A stretch of 64,000 nt of DNA, from NCBI GenBank assembly GCA_017942165.1, contig JAGKSB010000001.1, positions 288,440 through 352,439 on the forward strand. Direction: 5' to 3'. Positions 9,594 through 18,138 of this stretch are shown piece by piece. The notes below the pieces were generated by a model. The model had not been told where the DNA came from. It saw only the letters and a list, made by a program, of their open reading frames with translations, and did no database searches. The stretch comes from Rhinopithecimicrobium faecis. Its GTDB lineage: Bacteria > Bacteroidota > Bacteroidia > Sphingobacteriales > Sphingobacteriaceae. Each line of letters begins with the position of its first letter. The first letter of the stretch is position 1. Both the position numbers and the translations under genes were made by a program.

Positions 9594-9625
9594 CAAATGT
9601 ATTCATTTATTAACCTTTCAGCAAA
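9594..9625 (-). promoter_or_regulatory. Bacteroidota-type promoter of the siderophore receptor gene
   Basis: Read leftward: TTTG (9625-9622), a 20-bp spacer, then TACATTTG (9601-9594), a perfect TANNTTTG -7 box. The predicted transcript starts near 9588, giving a leader of about 30 nt to the ATG at 9558. Confidence 0.7.
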
Positions 9626-9688
9626 TATATTTCCATCTTTTTAAATAAATTTTTAAAAAAGACCTTTTTGGGAAAATGGTTTACAAAA

Positions 9689-9714
9689 AAAGGTCAGCGC
9701 AAGCGCTGACCTTT
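9689..9714 (-). terminator. Terminator after the NagB-like gene
   Basis: A 12-bp perfect GC-rich stem (AAAGGTCAGCGC and its complement) with a 2-nt centre. Read leftward it is followed by a run of T, fitting the end of the NagB-like transcript. Confidence 0.8.
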
Positions 9715-9737
9715 CAATAAGAATATATAGATGTCTA

Positions 9738-11660
9738 TTAATTAAATTTCCAACGTACAAAAGCTTCGATAGCTTCGTAATTTGCTAAACCTAACTCGTC
9801 ATATAGACGTGCAGTCTCTGAGGTACGGTCTTCTGCACGTACCCAGAATTCACGTGCATCATCGCCTGGATAAACAGGTAGATCTTTTTGTGATTGGTGT
9901 TTGAAGATTGCTAAACGCTTACGTTTAACTTCTTGTGGAGACAATGGTACAGCCATTTCAATTTCGTGAATTGGGTATTCATGCCATGCACCGCGGTATA
10001 ACCATAACCAACAATCTTTCGTCCACTCATCTGTTTGACGTAAACGAATTAAGGCTTCTAAGATCACGTCAAAACAAACTTTATGCGTTCCATGTGGATC
10101 TGCAAAGTCACCCGCAGCAAATACTTGATGTGGCTTTACAGCACGTAACAACTCCATCGTCTGAACGATATCATCTTCTAAAGAAACTGTTTTAGAGAAT
10201 TTACCACGGTCGTAGAAAGGTAAATCTTGGAAGTGAATATGATCATTCGCCAGCCCTACGAAACGCGCCCCAGCAATAGCCTCTCCTTTACGGATCATCG
10301 CTTTTATTTTACGAACAATCTCCGTATCGATTTGATTAGGCTTTTTGTTGGCGAAAATATCGTTGCTCTCTTGGTATAAATTACGGATCGAAGAAACATC
10401 GATACCCATCGTATCAGCAAAATCTTCTGCAAACTCTAAATAACGTAATACATCGTCATCCCATACGGCAGTATTTCCTGAAGTTTGGTAAGCAACGTGG
10501 ATATTATGACCTTGATCCGCAAGACGGATAAAAGTTCCCCCCATAGAAATTACATCGTCATCGGGATGTGGCGAGAATAAGATGATATTCTTCTTCGCAG
10601 GATTAGCACGCTCAGGACGTTGGGAATCGTCTACATTAGGCTTCCCTCCTGGCCATCCTGTGATGGTATGTTGTAATTCGTTAAAGATTTTAATGTTGAT
10701 AGCATAAGCAGGACCTGATTCAGTCACTAACTTCGCCATACCATTGGCATTATAGTCTTCTTCGGTTAATTTTAAAATTGGTTTGTGTAAAGCTAAAGAC
10801 AACCAAACTACGGCTTTCTTAATCAATGTTTCTGTCCATTCAACATCTTCTGCTAACCATGGTTTATCGAAACGCGTTAATAAAGAAGCTGCTTCTGTAT
10901 CTAATACAAACTCTACATTATCGTTTAATTGCAAATACGTTGCAGGAATTTCCGAAGAAATCTCTCCTTCAACAGCTTTACGAACAATCTCTGCTTTATT
11001 TTCAGACCAAGCCATTAAGATAATTTCTTTGGCTTTAAAGATTGTCCCAACCCCCATCGTAATGGCTTTAGTAGGTACATTTTCCTTACCTCCGAAATCA
11101 CGAGAAGCATCACGACGTGTTAAATCGTCTAAGGTTACTAAACGTGTACCTGAGTTTGGTGCAGAACCTGGCTCATTAAAACCAATATGTCCTGTACGGC
11201 CAATTCCTAAAATCTGGATATCTAAGCCCCCTAATTCAGAAATTTTTTGCTCATATGCTAAACAGAAAGCTGCAATTTCAGAAGCTGGTAATGTACCATC
11301 AGGAATATTAATATTCGCTTGGTCGATGTCGACATGATCGAATAAGTTTTTATTCATAAAAGTTACATAGCTCTGAATAGCGTCAGGCTGCATTGGAAAA
11401 TACTCATCTAAGTTAAACGTAATAACGTTTTTAAAGCTTAAGCCTTCTTCCTTATGCAAACGAATTAATTCTGCATAAACTTTTACAGGAGTTGCACCGG
11501 TAGCTAAACCTAAAATTGCATGCTCTCCGTTTGCTTGCTTTTTACGAATTACTGCTGCAATTCTATTCGCTACAACTTTGGATGCTTCTTCTTTATTAGC
11601 ATACACGCTTACAGGAACTTTTTCAAAGCGTGTTTCTTCCAGTAAATTTAATCTTGCCAT
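9738..11660 (-). CDS. nagB: Glucosamine-6-phosphate deaminase-like domain fused to a PIG-L/LmbE deacetylase domain
   Basis: 640 residues, against about 265 for E. coli NagB. The first 270 residues are the NagB fold, with substrate loop GLATGATPVKVY, NLDEYFPM (equivalent of E. coli Asp72) and GIGRTGHIGFNEPGS (His143 and Glu148 equivalents). The Asp141 equivalent, normally NDGH, is Thr here. A linker leads to a PIG-L/LmbE zinc deacetylase domain from about residue 353, with FSPHPDDD and ADPHGTHK as metal-binding motifs. Long NagB proteins of this layout are common in Bacteroidota. Expected roles are deamination of glucosamine-6-phosphate to fructose-6-phosphate and possibly N-deacetylation in the same chain. 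A -7 box TAAATTTG lies at 11699-11692. Whether both domains are active is open. Confidence 0.9.
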   Translation of the reverse strand: MARLNLLEETRFEKVPVSVYANKEEASKVVANRIAAVIRKKQANGEHAILGLATGATPVKVYAELIRLHKEEGLSFKNVITFNLDEYFPMQPDAIQSYVTFMNKNLFDHVDIDQANINIPDGTLPASEIAAFCLAYEQKISELGGLDIQILGIGRTGHIGFNEPGSAPNSGTRLVTLDDLTRRDASRDFGGKENVPTKAITMGVGTIFKAKEIILMAWSENKAEIVRKAVEGEISSEIPATYLQLNDNVEFVLDTEAASLLTRFDKPWLAEDVEWTETLIKKAVVWLSLALHKPILKLTEEDYNANGMAKLVTESGPAYAINIKIFNELQHTITGWPGGKPNVDDSQRPERANPAKKNIILFSPHPDDDVISMGGTFIRLADQGHNIHVAYQTSGNTAVWDDDVLRYLEFAEDFADTMGIDVSSIRNLYQESNDIFANKKPNQIDTEIVRKIKAMIRKGEAIAGARFVGLANDHIHFQDLPFYDRGKFSKTVSLEDDIVQTMELLRAVKPHQVFAAGDFADPHGTHKVCFDVILEALIRLRQTDEWTKDCWLWLYRGAWHEYPIHEIEMAVPLSPQEVKRKRLAIFKHQSQKDLPVYPGDDAREFWVRAEDRTSETARLYDELGLANYEAIEAFVRWKFN

Positions 11661-11802
11661 TCTAAGGATTTAATTTGGATAACGTGAGTAACAAATTTAT
11701 AAATTAATCTGATTGATTAATGCATATTTGCATTTTTTTAACGAAAAAACGTACAATAATTTAACGCAACCGTTTGATAATTTAACTTATTTTACTAAGT
11801 AA

Positions 11803-12948
11803 TTAGATAGATCGCAGATTATCAATAGCTTGAAGGATGGTTTCATCTTTTTTGGCAAAACAGACTCGAAGCAGGTTTTGATTCAAACTATTGCAATAAA
11901 ACGCAGAAACAGGCACGGTAGCGATTTTATGATCGACGATTAACTGTCGTGCAAAGTCCATTTCCGATGCATCTGACACCATGGAATAATCCAATAACTG
12001 AAAATATGTGCCTTCACAAGGCAACAAACGAAACTTTGACCCCGCAAGACCCGCCTGAAGTAGATTCCGCTTGCCCTCAAAAAAACTACCCAGCTGTAAG
12101 TATTCATGCGCATCTGCTATAAAATCGGCAATAGCATACTGTACGGGGGTATTCGCGGAGAACACCGTATACTGATGTACTTTCTGAAATTCCCTCATTA
12201 AAGGCTCTGAAGCCAAGATATACCCCATCTTCCATCCGGTGGTATGCAGTAGTTTCCCGAAAGACGCAACGACAAAACTACGATCATGCAATTTCGGAAT
12301 CGACCAAACGGATTGATGAACATGTCCGGAATAGACCATATGCTCATATACTTCATCTGAAAGCACAAAAAGATCCGCGGCCGTAGCTAAGTCCGCTAAG
12401 TCCGCCAAATCAGCAGCCGACCATACCCTACCCGTAGGATTTGTAGGATTATTAATTAACACCATCCGCGTAGCGGATGTAACTTGACTGCGCACAAAAT
12501 GCCAGTCAATTTGAAAATCAGGAGCCACCAATGGGATAGCGACCACTTTTCCACCATAAAGCTCGATGGCGGGACGATAGGAATCATATGCCGGCTCAAA
12601 GATTAGCACCTCATCTCCTGGACGTATTAAGGTACTAATAGCTGAAAATAAAGCCTGCGTGCCTCCTGAAGTGATGGTAATCTCCGTAGCAGCATCCACA
12701 GCAACGCCATATAGTGCTTCCTGCTTCTGGGCGATTTGCTCCCGCAAAGCTAGGACCCCCGCCATAGGAGCATATTGATTGTAACCCGCAGCATAATATT
12801 TCTTAACTAAGGAAAGGAGCTTCTCCGAAGGCTCAAAATCTGGAAAACCCTGCGATAAATTAATCGCTTGGTACTGATTAGCAAGATTTGTCATCTGCGT
12901 AAATATCGTGAGCCCAACCCCGGGCAGTTTACTTTGAATAGTAGGCAT
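11803..12948 (-). CDS. PLP-dependent aminotransferase, methionine/kynurenine aminotransferase-like (YbdL type)
   Basis: 381 residues, fold-type I, class I/II aminotransferase. Visible motifs: INLSQGFPDFEPS near the N-terminus, SGGTQALFSA for the cofactor phosphate site, NNPTNPTGR, and SFGKLLHTTGWKMGY carrying the PLP-binding Lys. That last motif is characteristic of the YbdL/methionine aminotransferase group, which transfers the amino group from methionine and aromatic amino acids to 2-oxo acids, including in methionine salvage. It is divergent from the TlpA-like gene. The family is firm; the preferred amino acid is inferred from the subgroup. Confidence 0.88.
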   Translation of the reverse strand: MPTIQSKLPGVGLTIFTQMTNLANQYQAINLSQGFPDFEPSEKLLSLVKKYYAAGYNQYAPMAGVLALREQIAQKQEALYGVAVDAATEITITSGGTQALFSAISTLIRPGDEVLIFEPAYDSYRPAIELYGGKVVAIPLVAPDFQIDWHFVRSQVTSATRMVLINNPTNPTGRVWSAADLADLADLATAADLFVLSDEVYEHMVYSGHVHQSVWSIPKLHDRSFVVASFGKLLHTTGWKMGYILASEPLMREFQKVHQYTVFSANTPVQYAIADFIADAHEYLQLGSFFEGKRNLLQAGLAGSKFRLLPCEGTYFQLLDYSMVSDASEMDFARQLIVDHKIATVPVSAFYCNSLNQNLLRVCFAKKDETILQAIDNLRSI

Positions 12949-12993
12949 AGTAAGGCTTTATAATTTTTACTCTACTAATTTAATAGATATTCT

Positions 12994-13001
12994 TATATTT
13001 G
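12994..13001 (+). promoter_or_regulatory. -7 box of the TlpA-like gene
   Basis: TATATTTG, a perfect TANNTTTG box, lies 20 nt before the ATG at 13022. No convincing -33 element is seen at the usual distance. Confidence 0.5.
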
Positions 13002-13021
13002 CAGTCTAGATTAATAAAATA

Positions 13022-13705
13022 ATGAAGAAATTTATCATTTTCCTACTTGCCTTAGCGCCGTTTTTCGTTTCGGCACAACAAAAAGAACTAAGCAAAGAAG
13101 CGTATATTGAACGTGTTAAAAATAATCCTGACTCCATCAACAGCCTAGTAGACCTACGCCGTGTGGGCGGATACACACCTGAATATGCGGAATTAAACCC
13201 CCTTTTTAAGACTTTAAGCCCACAAGTGCGCAAGTCTAAAGAAGGTAAAGAGTTTAGAAGCTATTTAAAAACATTGAATTCCGTATCCGTCGGAAAGAAA
13301 GCCAAATACTTCAGTCAAAAAGATACTGCGGGAAATACGGTAGCGCTAAAAGATTTTAAGGGAAGATATGTGCTCCTAGACTTTTGGGCTTCTTGGTGCC
13401 CAGACTGCCGCGTACAAAGTCCTGAGTTAGTGAAAACTTATGCCGAATTTAAAGGTCCTAATTTTGAAATTATAGGTATATCATTCGATAAAGACCGTGG
13501 ATCATGGATTAAAGCCATTCATACTGACCAGCTATATTGGACGCAGCTTTCGGATTTAAAAAGATGGCAAAATGAAGTAGGCACGTTATATGGCGTGAAG
13601 TCTATCCCTCAAAACGTACTCATTAGCCCTGAAGGCATTATCGTAGCCCGTAATATCCACGGGGAAGAATTAAATACCCTACTACGCAAATTGGTTAAGA
13701 AGTAG
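13022..13705 (+). CDS. TlpA/ResA-like exported thiol-disulfide protein
   Basis: 227 residues with a signal peptide (MKKFIIFLLALAPFFVSAQ), a helical N-terminal region and a thioredoxin-fold domain from about residue 90. The active site is WASWCPDCR, a CPDC variant of CXXC, preceded by GRYVLLDFW and followed by VQSPELVKTYAEF; the cis-Pro loop is SIPQNVLI. Members reduce or shuffle disulfides of envelope proteins, including apo-cytochromes. The N-terminal extension is common in Bacteroidota homologues. It is monocistronic and convergent with radA; the two 3' ends share one hairpin. Confidence 0.88.
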   Translation: MKKFIIFLLALAPFFVSAQQKELSKEAYIERVKNNPDSINSLVDLRRVGGYTPEYAELNPLFKTLSPQVRKSKEGKEFRSYLKTLNSVSVGKKAKYFSQKDTAGNTVALKDFKGRYVLLDFWASWCPDCRVQSPELVKTYAEFKGPNFEIIGISFDKDRGSWIKAIHTDQLYWTQLSDLKRWQNEVGTLYGVKSIPQNVLISPEGIIVARNIHGEELNTLLRKLVKK

Positions 13706-13724
13706 TCCGCTACTTCTTAACCAA
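13691..13724. terminator. Bidirectional terminator overlapping both stop codons
   Basis: A perfect 15-bp stem (TTGGTTAAGAAGTAG at 13691-13705 with its complement at 13710-13724) and a 4-nt loop. The left arm contains the last codons and stop of the TlpA-like gene; the right arm contains the last codons and stop of radA. Confidence 0.8.
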
Positions 13725-15099
13725 AAAGTGAGCGGAAGATATCTTCTAAGGTCGCCACTGGACGAATAGCAATTCCATATTTCTTAGCGTCTAAGCCTTT
13801 GGTATTAAATTTAGATATAAAGATTCCATCGAACCCTAATTTTTCCGCCTCAGCAATACGCTGCTCTATCCGGTTTACAGCGCGAATCTCCCCGGATAAA
13901 CCAATCTCTCCAGCAAATGCGATCGATGTCTTCACAGGCATATCCTGCTGCGAAGATATAATAGCAATAACGACTGCTAAGTCAATGGCAGGATCTTCTA
14001 CACGCAGCCCACCAGCGATATTTAAAAAGACATCTTGCGCGGACAAGCGGAATCCAAAGCGCTTTTCTAAGACCGCAAGCAGCATATTCAGGCGTTTGGT
14101 ATCGTAACCTGTAGAGGAACGCTGTGGGGTACCAAAAGCGGAGTTGGAAACTAAAGCCTGCACCTCAATCATCATCGGACGCATACCCTCCAGCATGGCC
14201 GAAATAGCCACCCCCGAAACAGGTGCATCACGCTGAGAAATCATAATCTCCGAAGGGTTCGATACCTCACGCAAGCCCGCTCCTTGCATCTCATAAATAC
14301 CCAATTCTGAGGCCGACCCAAAACGGTTTTTCACTGCCCGAAGGATGCGGTAAACATGGTTACGGTCCCCTTCAAACTGCAGCACGGTATCCACCATATG
14401 CTCCAAAACCTTAGGTCCCGCAATCGAGCCATCTTTGGTAATGTGGCCGACAATAAATACGGGCGTATTTGTTTCTTTTGCGAAACGCAGAAGCTCTGCC
14501 GTACATTCACGCACCTGTGACACGGAACCTGGAGCTGACTCTATCTGCGAAGAATGTAGCGTTTGTATGGAATCTATAACGATGAGATTGGGGGCTACCA
14601 CCTCAATCTGCTTAAAGATATTCTGTGTGGAAGTCTCTGTAAGAATAAAACAATTCGCGTTGGAACTCTGCTGCAAACGCTCGGCACGCATTTTTATCTG
14701 CTGCTCGGATTCTTCTCCTGAGATATAAAGGGTTCTAATTTTAGGGATACTCAGCGCCAATTGCAGCATCAATGTAGACTTTCCAATTCCGGGCTCCCCG
14801 CCAATGAGCACGAGTGATCCCGGGACGATCCCCCCTCCTAATACACGGTTAAATTCTGCATCGGGTGTTTCTAAACGATGCTCCTCGGTATAGACAATCT
14901 CGTGAATCACCGCGGCTTTATTAGTCCTTTTGGAAGGAGTCGCGGCAGTGCTACGCCACTCGGGGACGCGCGAACTAGCTTTCTCCACCACTTCTTCCAC
15001 CAAGGTGTTCCATTGTTTGCAAGAAGGACACTGCCCCATCCATTTGGAAGTTTCATGTCCACAGCTCTGACAGAAGTATGCTGATTTCGATTTCGCCAT
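13717..15099 (-). CDS. radA: DNA repair protein RadA
   Basis: 460 residues, normal for the family. An N-terminal zinc finger (Cys10, Cys13, Cys24, Cys27) is followed by a RecA-like ATPase with Walker A GEPGIGKST (about 101-109), Walker B LIVIDSIQT, the RadA signature KNRFGS, and a C-terminal Lon-protease-like domain without a protease dyad. RadA processes recombination intermediates and promotes branch migration at stalled forks and during transformation. It is convergent with the TlpA-like gene. Identification is secure. Confidence 0.97.
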   Translation of the reverse strand: MAKSKSAYFCQSCGHETSKWMGQCPSCKQWNTLVEEVVEKASSRVPEWRSTAATPSKRTNKAAVIHEIVYTEEHRLETPDAEFNRVLGGGIVPGSLVLIGGEPGIGKSTLMLQLALSIPKIRTLYISGEESEQQIKMRAERLQQSSNANCFILTETSTQNIFKQIEVVAPNLIVIDSIQTLHSSQIESAPGSVSQVRECTAELLRFAKETNTPVFIVGHITKDGSIAGPKVLEHMVDTVLQFEGDRNHVYRILRAVKNRFGSASELGIYEMQGAGLREVSNPSEIMISQRDAPVSGVAISAMLEGMRPMMIEVQALVSNSAFGTPQRSSTGYDTKRLNMLLAVLEKRFGFRLSAQDVFLNIAGGLRVEDPAIDLAVVIAIISSQQDMPVKTSIAFAGEIGLSGEIRAVNRIEQRIAEAEKLGFDGIFISKFNTKGLDAKKYGIAIRPVATLEDIFRSLFG

Positions 15100-15155
15100 G
15101 CGTATATTCGTTAATTTTTCCTATTCGTTATTTATTATTACCGTTTTCCTTAACG

Positions 15156-18080
15156 TTAAATTTCATTTTCCTTTAAGACACGCAGGAAATTTTGCCCCAT
15201 AATTTTTTCTAAATCAGCGACGGAATACCCATGTGCCAGCAAGGCTTTTGTCAATATCGGGAATTTTGAAACGTCCTCCAAACCCTGTGGGGAAGATTCT
15301 ATGCCATCAAAATCCGACCCTATAGCCACATGATCTACGCCCACCATCTTTACTAAATAGTCAATATGTGCGATTAAGCTTGATAGGGGTGCATCCGCCT
15401 GCTGACGTAATACTGCAGGCAAAGCTAAATATTTACTCGTGATCCCCAACTTCGTCTTCGCATTTTTTCCGGCATATTTTTTATATAAGCGATGCACACG
15501 CTCAGAATACCCACTATCGAGGAATTGTGAGTAGAAGTTGACACCAATAACACCGCCATTTTCTTTTAAAGCCTTTAATTGGGCATCTTTTAAATTTCTA
15601 TAATGGGGAGTCAAAGCATATGCATTGGAATGGGAAACTAAAATAGGCTTTGTGCTTACGGCAAGCACATCATAAAATGTCTGCTCGCCAGCATGCGAAA
15701 GATCTACAAGCATGCCGAGGGTATTCATGCGCCTAATCAAGGTTTTTCCATGTTCTGAAAGTCCTTTTGAAGCTTTGGAGTTACTACTTTCTATCGCCGC
15801 CGCAGAAGCCCAAGGAAGATTATAGTTCCATGTTAAGGTCAGATAGCGTGCTCCTCGGTTGAAGAGCGTCTCTAAATTTGCTATACGCGACTCAATCATA
15901 TTTCCCCCCTCAACACCAATTACGGCAGCAATCTTACCTGAAGCGACAATGGCTTCAATATCTTTGGTGCTTCTTGCGAGCGCCATGGAGTCTTTATTTT
16001 TCGCAAGCATAGCCTCTAGCGCATCAATCTGCTTATTAGCATGCGCAAAGGCCCCTTTTTTAAACTTCTTATCATCCGACCATACAGCGAAAACTTGCAC
16101 ATCGACTCCCCCTTCTTGGAGTCGTGGAATATCCGTATGCCCTACAGAAAGACGCTTGGAAAGGTCTAATCCTGGAAGAATAGATTCGATAATAACATCG
16201 TTATGCCCATCTACAACAACTAGGTTGTCATGGATTTTTTTATAGTCCTGCTGCGCCGCAGCTTGGGGCATTACTTTTAATTCTTCATAAATAGCATCTT
16301 GAATACGGCTACGGATATTTAAGTTTAACAATTTCGTAGACACTTGAGGATGTACGCGGTTAGAAAGAAAAATATAGATTAACTGATTTGCTGGATCAAT
16401 CCAAATACAAGTTCCCGTATAGCCTGTATGCCCATATACTGAAGGGTTCGCTAATTTAGAAGGGTATTCATTCTTTGGATTGGGGTCAAAGCGGTCAAAA
16501 CCTAAGCCACGACGGGAATTCTTAGATTGATTGGATGTAAATAAATCCACGGTCTCAGGCTTAAAGATACGCATGCCCCCATATTCCCCACGGTTTAATA
16601 GGAGCTGCCCAAAGATTGCTAAATCATTAGCCGAGCTAAATAAGCCTGCATGCCCTGCCACTCCTCCAGCCATCGCCGCTCCTTGGTCATGTACATAGCC
16701 CGCGAGTAACACTTTTCTAAAAGAAGTATCCTGCTCAGTAGGAACAATTTGTGTACGATCAAACCGTTGTCGTGGATTATAACCCGCAGTCTTCATGCCT
16801 AAGGGTTTATATAAAATCTCCTGCACATACTCCTCCATAGGCTTGGAAGTTACCTGCTCGGCTACTTCTTTCATCACATACATGGAAATATCTGAGTATA
16901 CGTACTCGCCAATGGGCTTTACCGGGGATTGCAACATCATGGGCCACATCACCTCTTGGTAGTAGTTCGTGCGCATAAAGCTGCTGTCAGCAAGCTGTAC
17001 AGCATGGTCGGCAGCATAGTGGCGCTGCACATCGCCCGCCTTCAAATTTTTATAGAATGGAATAAAAGGAGTGAATCCGGCCTCATGCAAGAGTACAGTA
17101 CGCAATTTTATATCCTTTTTATTAGTTGTCCTAGCTTGCCATAGGTAGTTTCCCATCGTAGAATCTAATGCTATGACACGATCTTCTGTCAGCCGCATTA
17201 CAACGGGCGTGGTGCCCATAATTTTTGAAATTGATGCTAAATCATAAATATCGTGTATGGAATTCTGTGTTTTTTGCGCGTAAGTATGCGTGCCGTAAGC
17301 TTTCTCAAAAATTACCTGCCCATCTTTTACGACCATGACGACAGCTCCAGGAGTCGCCTGCTCACGTATCGCTTCTGCAGCAATGGCATCAATCTTTTTC
17401 CCTAGCTTAGATATATTTATTGACGTCTTCTCGTCAGCAAGATATTGCAAGCGGATTTGTTCCGTCTGCGCGCCAGCTCCTTTCTGAAAGTTATTGGAAA
17501 ATGTTTTCGCCAGTTTTGCCGTAGCCCCAAGCCCCCCAAATAAAGTCATCGCCGCATAACGCTGCTCAAGAGCCCCTTTCTTAGCATTCCAAAGAATGGG
17601 CACCTGCAGCCCCCCAAGGTTAGCAAGCTGCTCACCTTCGGCAAATAACGCGAGCACAACAGACTTCCGATTGGACTGCGCCAACAGAATCTGCGCCATT
17701 AGATTGTCGCCTAAATTAGCGCTCACACGACCACTTATATCGCCTTCCTCAGCAAGTACAATCAGCTGATTATAATACTTTGTATGCTCTTCAAAATTAG
17801 CGTACGTAAAGGTACTTACCTCGGCATAGCGGGAGGCCTGCTCTATAAATTCTTTAAATGCGCCCTCTCGTGGAACTAATAAGGCAATCTTCTGCTTAGA
17901 AAGATCTTTTAATGGTAAGATCCCTTTTTGGTTATTTAAAAGTACAGTTTGATTGTGTAGCGTTTGCTGATAGGATAAATTCGGCTGATGGGATAAATTC
18001 TGCTGATGCTGCGCATTGACAGGATTTCCAAGTGCTAAAATGCTCGCCAATAGGACTGCACTAAGAAACGACATTTTCAT
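15156..18080 (-). CDS. Exported three-part fusion: GH3 C-terminal remnant, beta-lactamase-fold serine hydrolase, M19 membrane-dipeptidase
   Basis: 974 residues with a signal peptide (1-24). Residues about 35-210 match the C-terminal sandwich of family 3 glycoside hydrolases (HNQTVLLNNQKGILPL; VVLALFAEG; LFGGLGATAKL), but the catalytic GH3 barrel is absent. Residues about 220-600 form a class C beta-lactamase/penicillin-binding fold with SISK (Ser283, Lys286), YSD in the YxN position and HTGYTGT in the KTG position. Residues about 605-974 are a renal-dipeptidase-type M19 domain with its metal ligands in place: DGHND, GVEGG, DLSHAG, LVSHSNA and GSDFDG. A periplasmic protein that trims peptidoglycan peptides or D-amino-acid dipeptides is the natural reading. 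GH3-beta-lactamase fusions are known in this phylum; replacing the barrel with a C-terminal dipeptidase is unusual. The start is set by the signal peptide. Confidence 0.88.
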   Translation of the reverse strand: MKMSFLSAVLLASILALGNPVNAQHQQNLSHQPNLSYQQTLHNQTVLLNNQKGILPLKDLSKQKIALLVPREGAFKEFIEQASRYAEVSTFTYANFEEHTKYYNQLIVLAEEGDISGRVSANLGDNLMAQILLAQSNRKSVVLALFAEGEQLANLGGLQVPILWNAKKGALEQRYAAMTLFGGLGATAKLAKTFSNNFQKGAGAQTEQIRLQYLADEKTSINISKLGKKIDAIAAEAIREQATPGAVVMVVKDGQVIFEKAYGTHTYAQKTQNSIHDIYDLASISKIMGTTPVVMRLTEDRVIALDSTMGNYLWQARTTNKKDIKLRTVLLHEAGFTPFIPFYKNLKAGDVQRHYAADHAVQLADSSFMRTNYYQEVMWPMMLQSPVKPIGEYVYSDISMYVMKEVAEQVTSKPMEEYVQEILYKPLGMKTAGYNPRQRFDRTQIVPTEQDTSFRKVLLAGYVHDQGAAMAGGVAGHAGLFSSANDLAIFGQLLLNRGEYGGMRIFKPETVDLFTSNQSKNSRRGLGFDRFDPNPKNEYPSKLANPSVYGHTGYTGTCIWIDPANQLIYIFLSNRVHPQVSTKLLNLNIRSRIQDAIYEELKVMPQAAAQQDYKKIHDNLVVVDGHNDVIIESILPGLDLSKRLSVGHTDIPRLQEGGVDVQVFAVWSDDKKFKKGAFAHANKQIDALEAMLAKNKDSMALARSTKDIEAIVASGKIAAVIGVEGGNMIESRIANLETLFNRGARYLTLTWNYNLPWASAAAIESSNSKASKGLSEHGKTLIRRMNTLGMLVDLSHAGEQTFYDVLAVSTKPILVSHSNAYALTPHYRNLKDAQLKALKENGGVIGVNFYSQFLDSGYSERVHRLYKKYAGKNAKTKLGITSKYLALPAVLRQQADAPLSSLIAHIDYLVKMVGVDHVAIGSDFDGIESSPQGLEDVSKFPILTKALLAHGYSVADLEKIMGQNFLRVLKENEI
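17968..18003 (-). repeat. 18-bp in-frame tandem duplication after the signal peptide
   Basis: Two adjacent 18-bp copies (17968-17985 and 17986-18003) differ at two bases and encode a repeated HQ-x-NLS-type segment just after the signal peptide of the three-part hydrolase. Confidence 0.75.
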
Positions 18081-18102
18081 AGTTATGGTAAGATTAGGTA
18101 CG

Positions 18103-18134
18103 TTGGCTAAAAATACAAAAAAATCTTATCTTTG
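18103..18134 (+). promoter_or_regulatory. xseA promoter placing the transcript start at the ATG
   Basis: TTG (18103-18105), a 21-bp spacer and TATCTTTG (18127-18134), a perfect -7 box. Only 4 nt separate the box from the ATG at 18139, so the mRNA would be leaderless or nearly so. Confidence 0.65.
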
Positions 18135-18138
18135 AATT

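Noticed and set aside
10783..11337. 184-residue open frame on the + strand
   Set aside because: Fully antisense to the NagB-like gene and without any recognisable domain or promoter.
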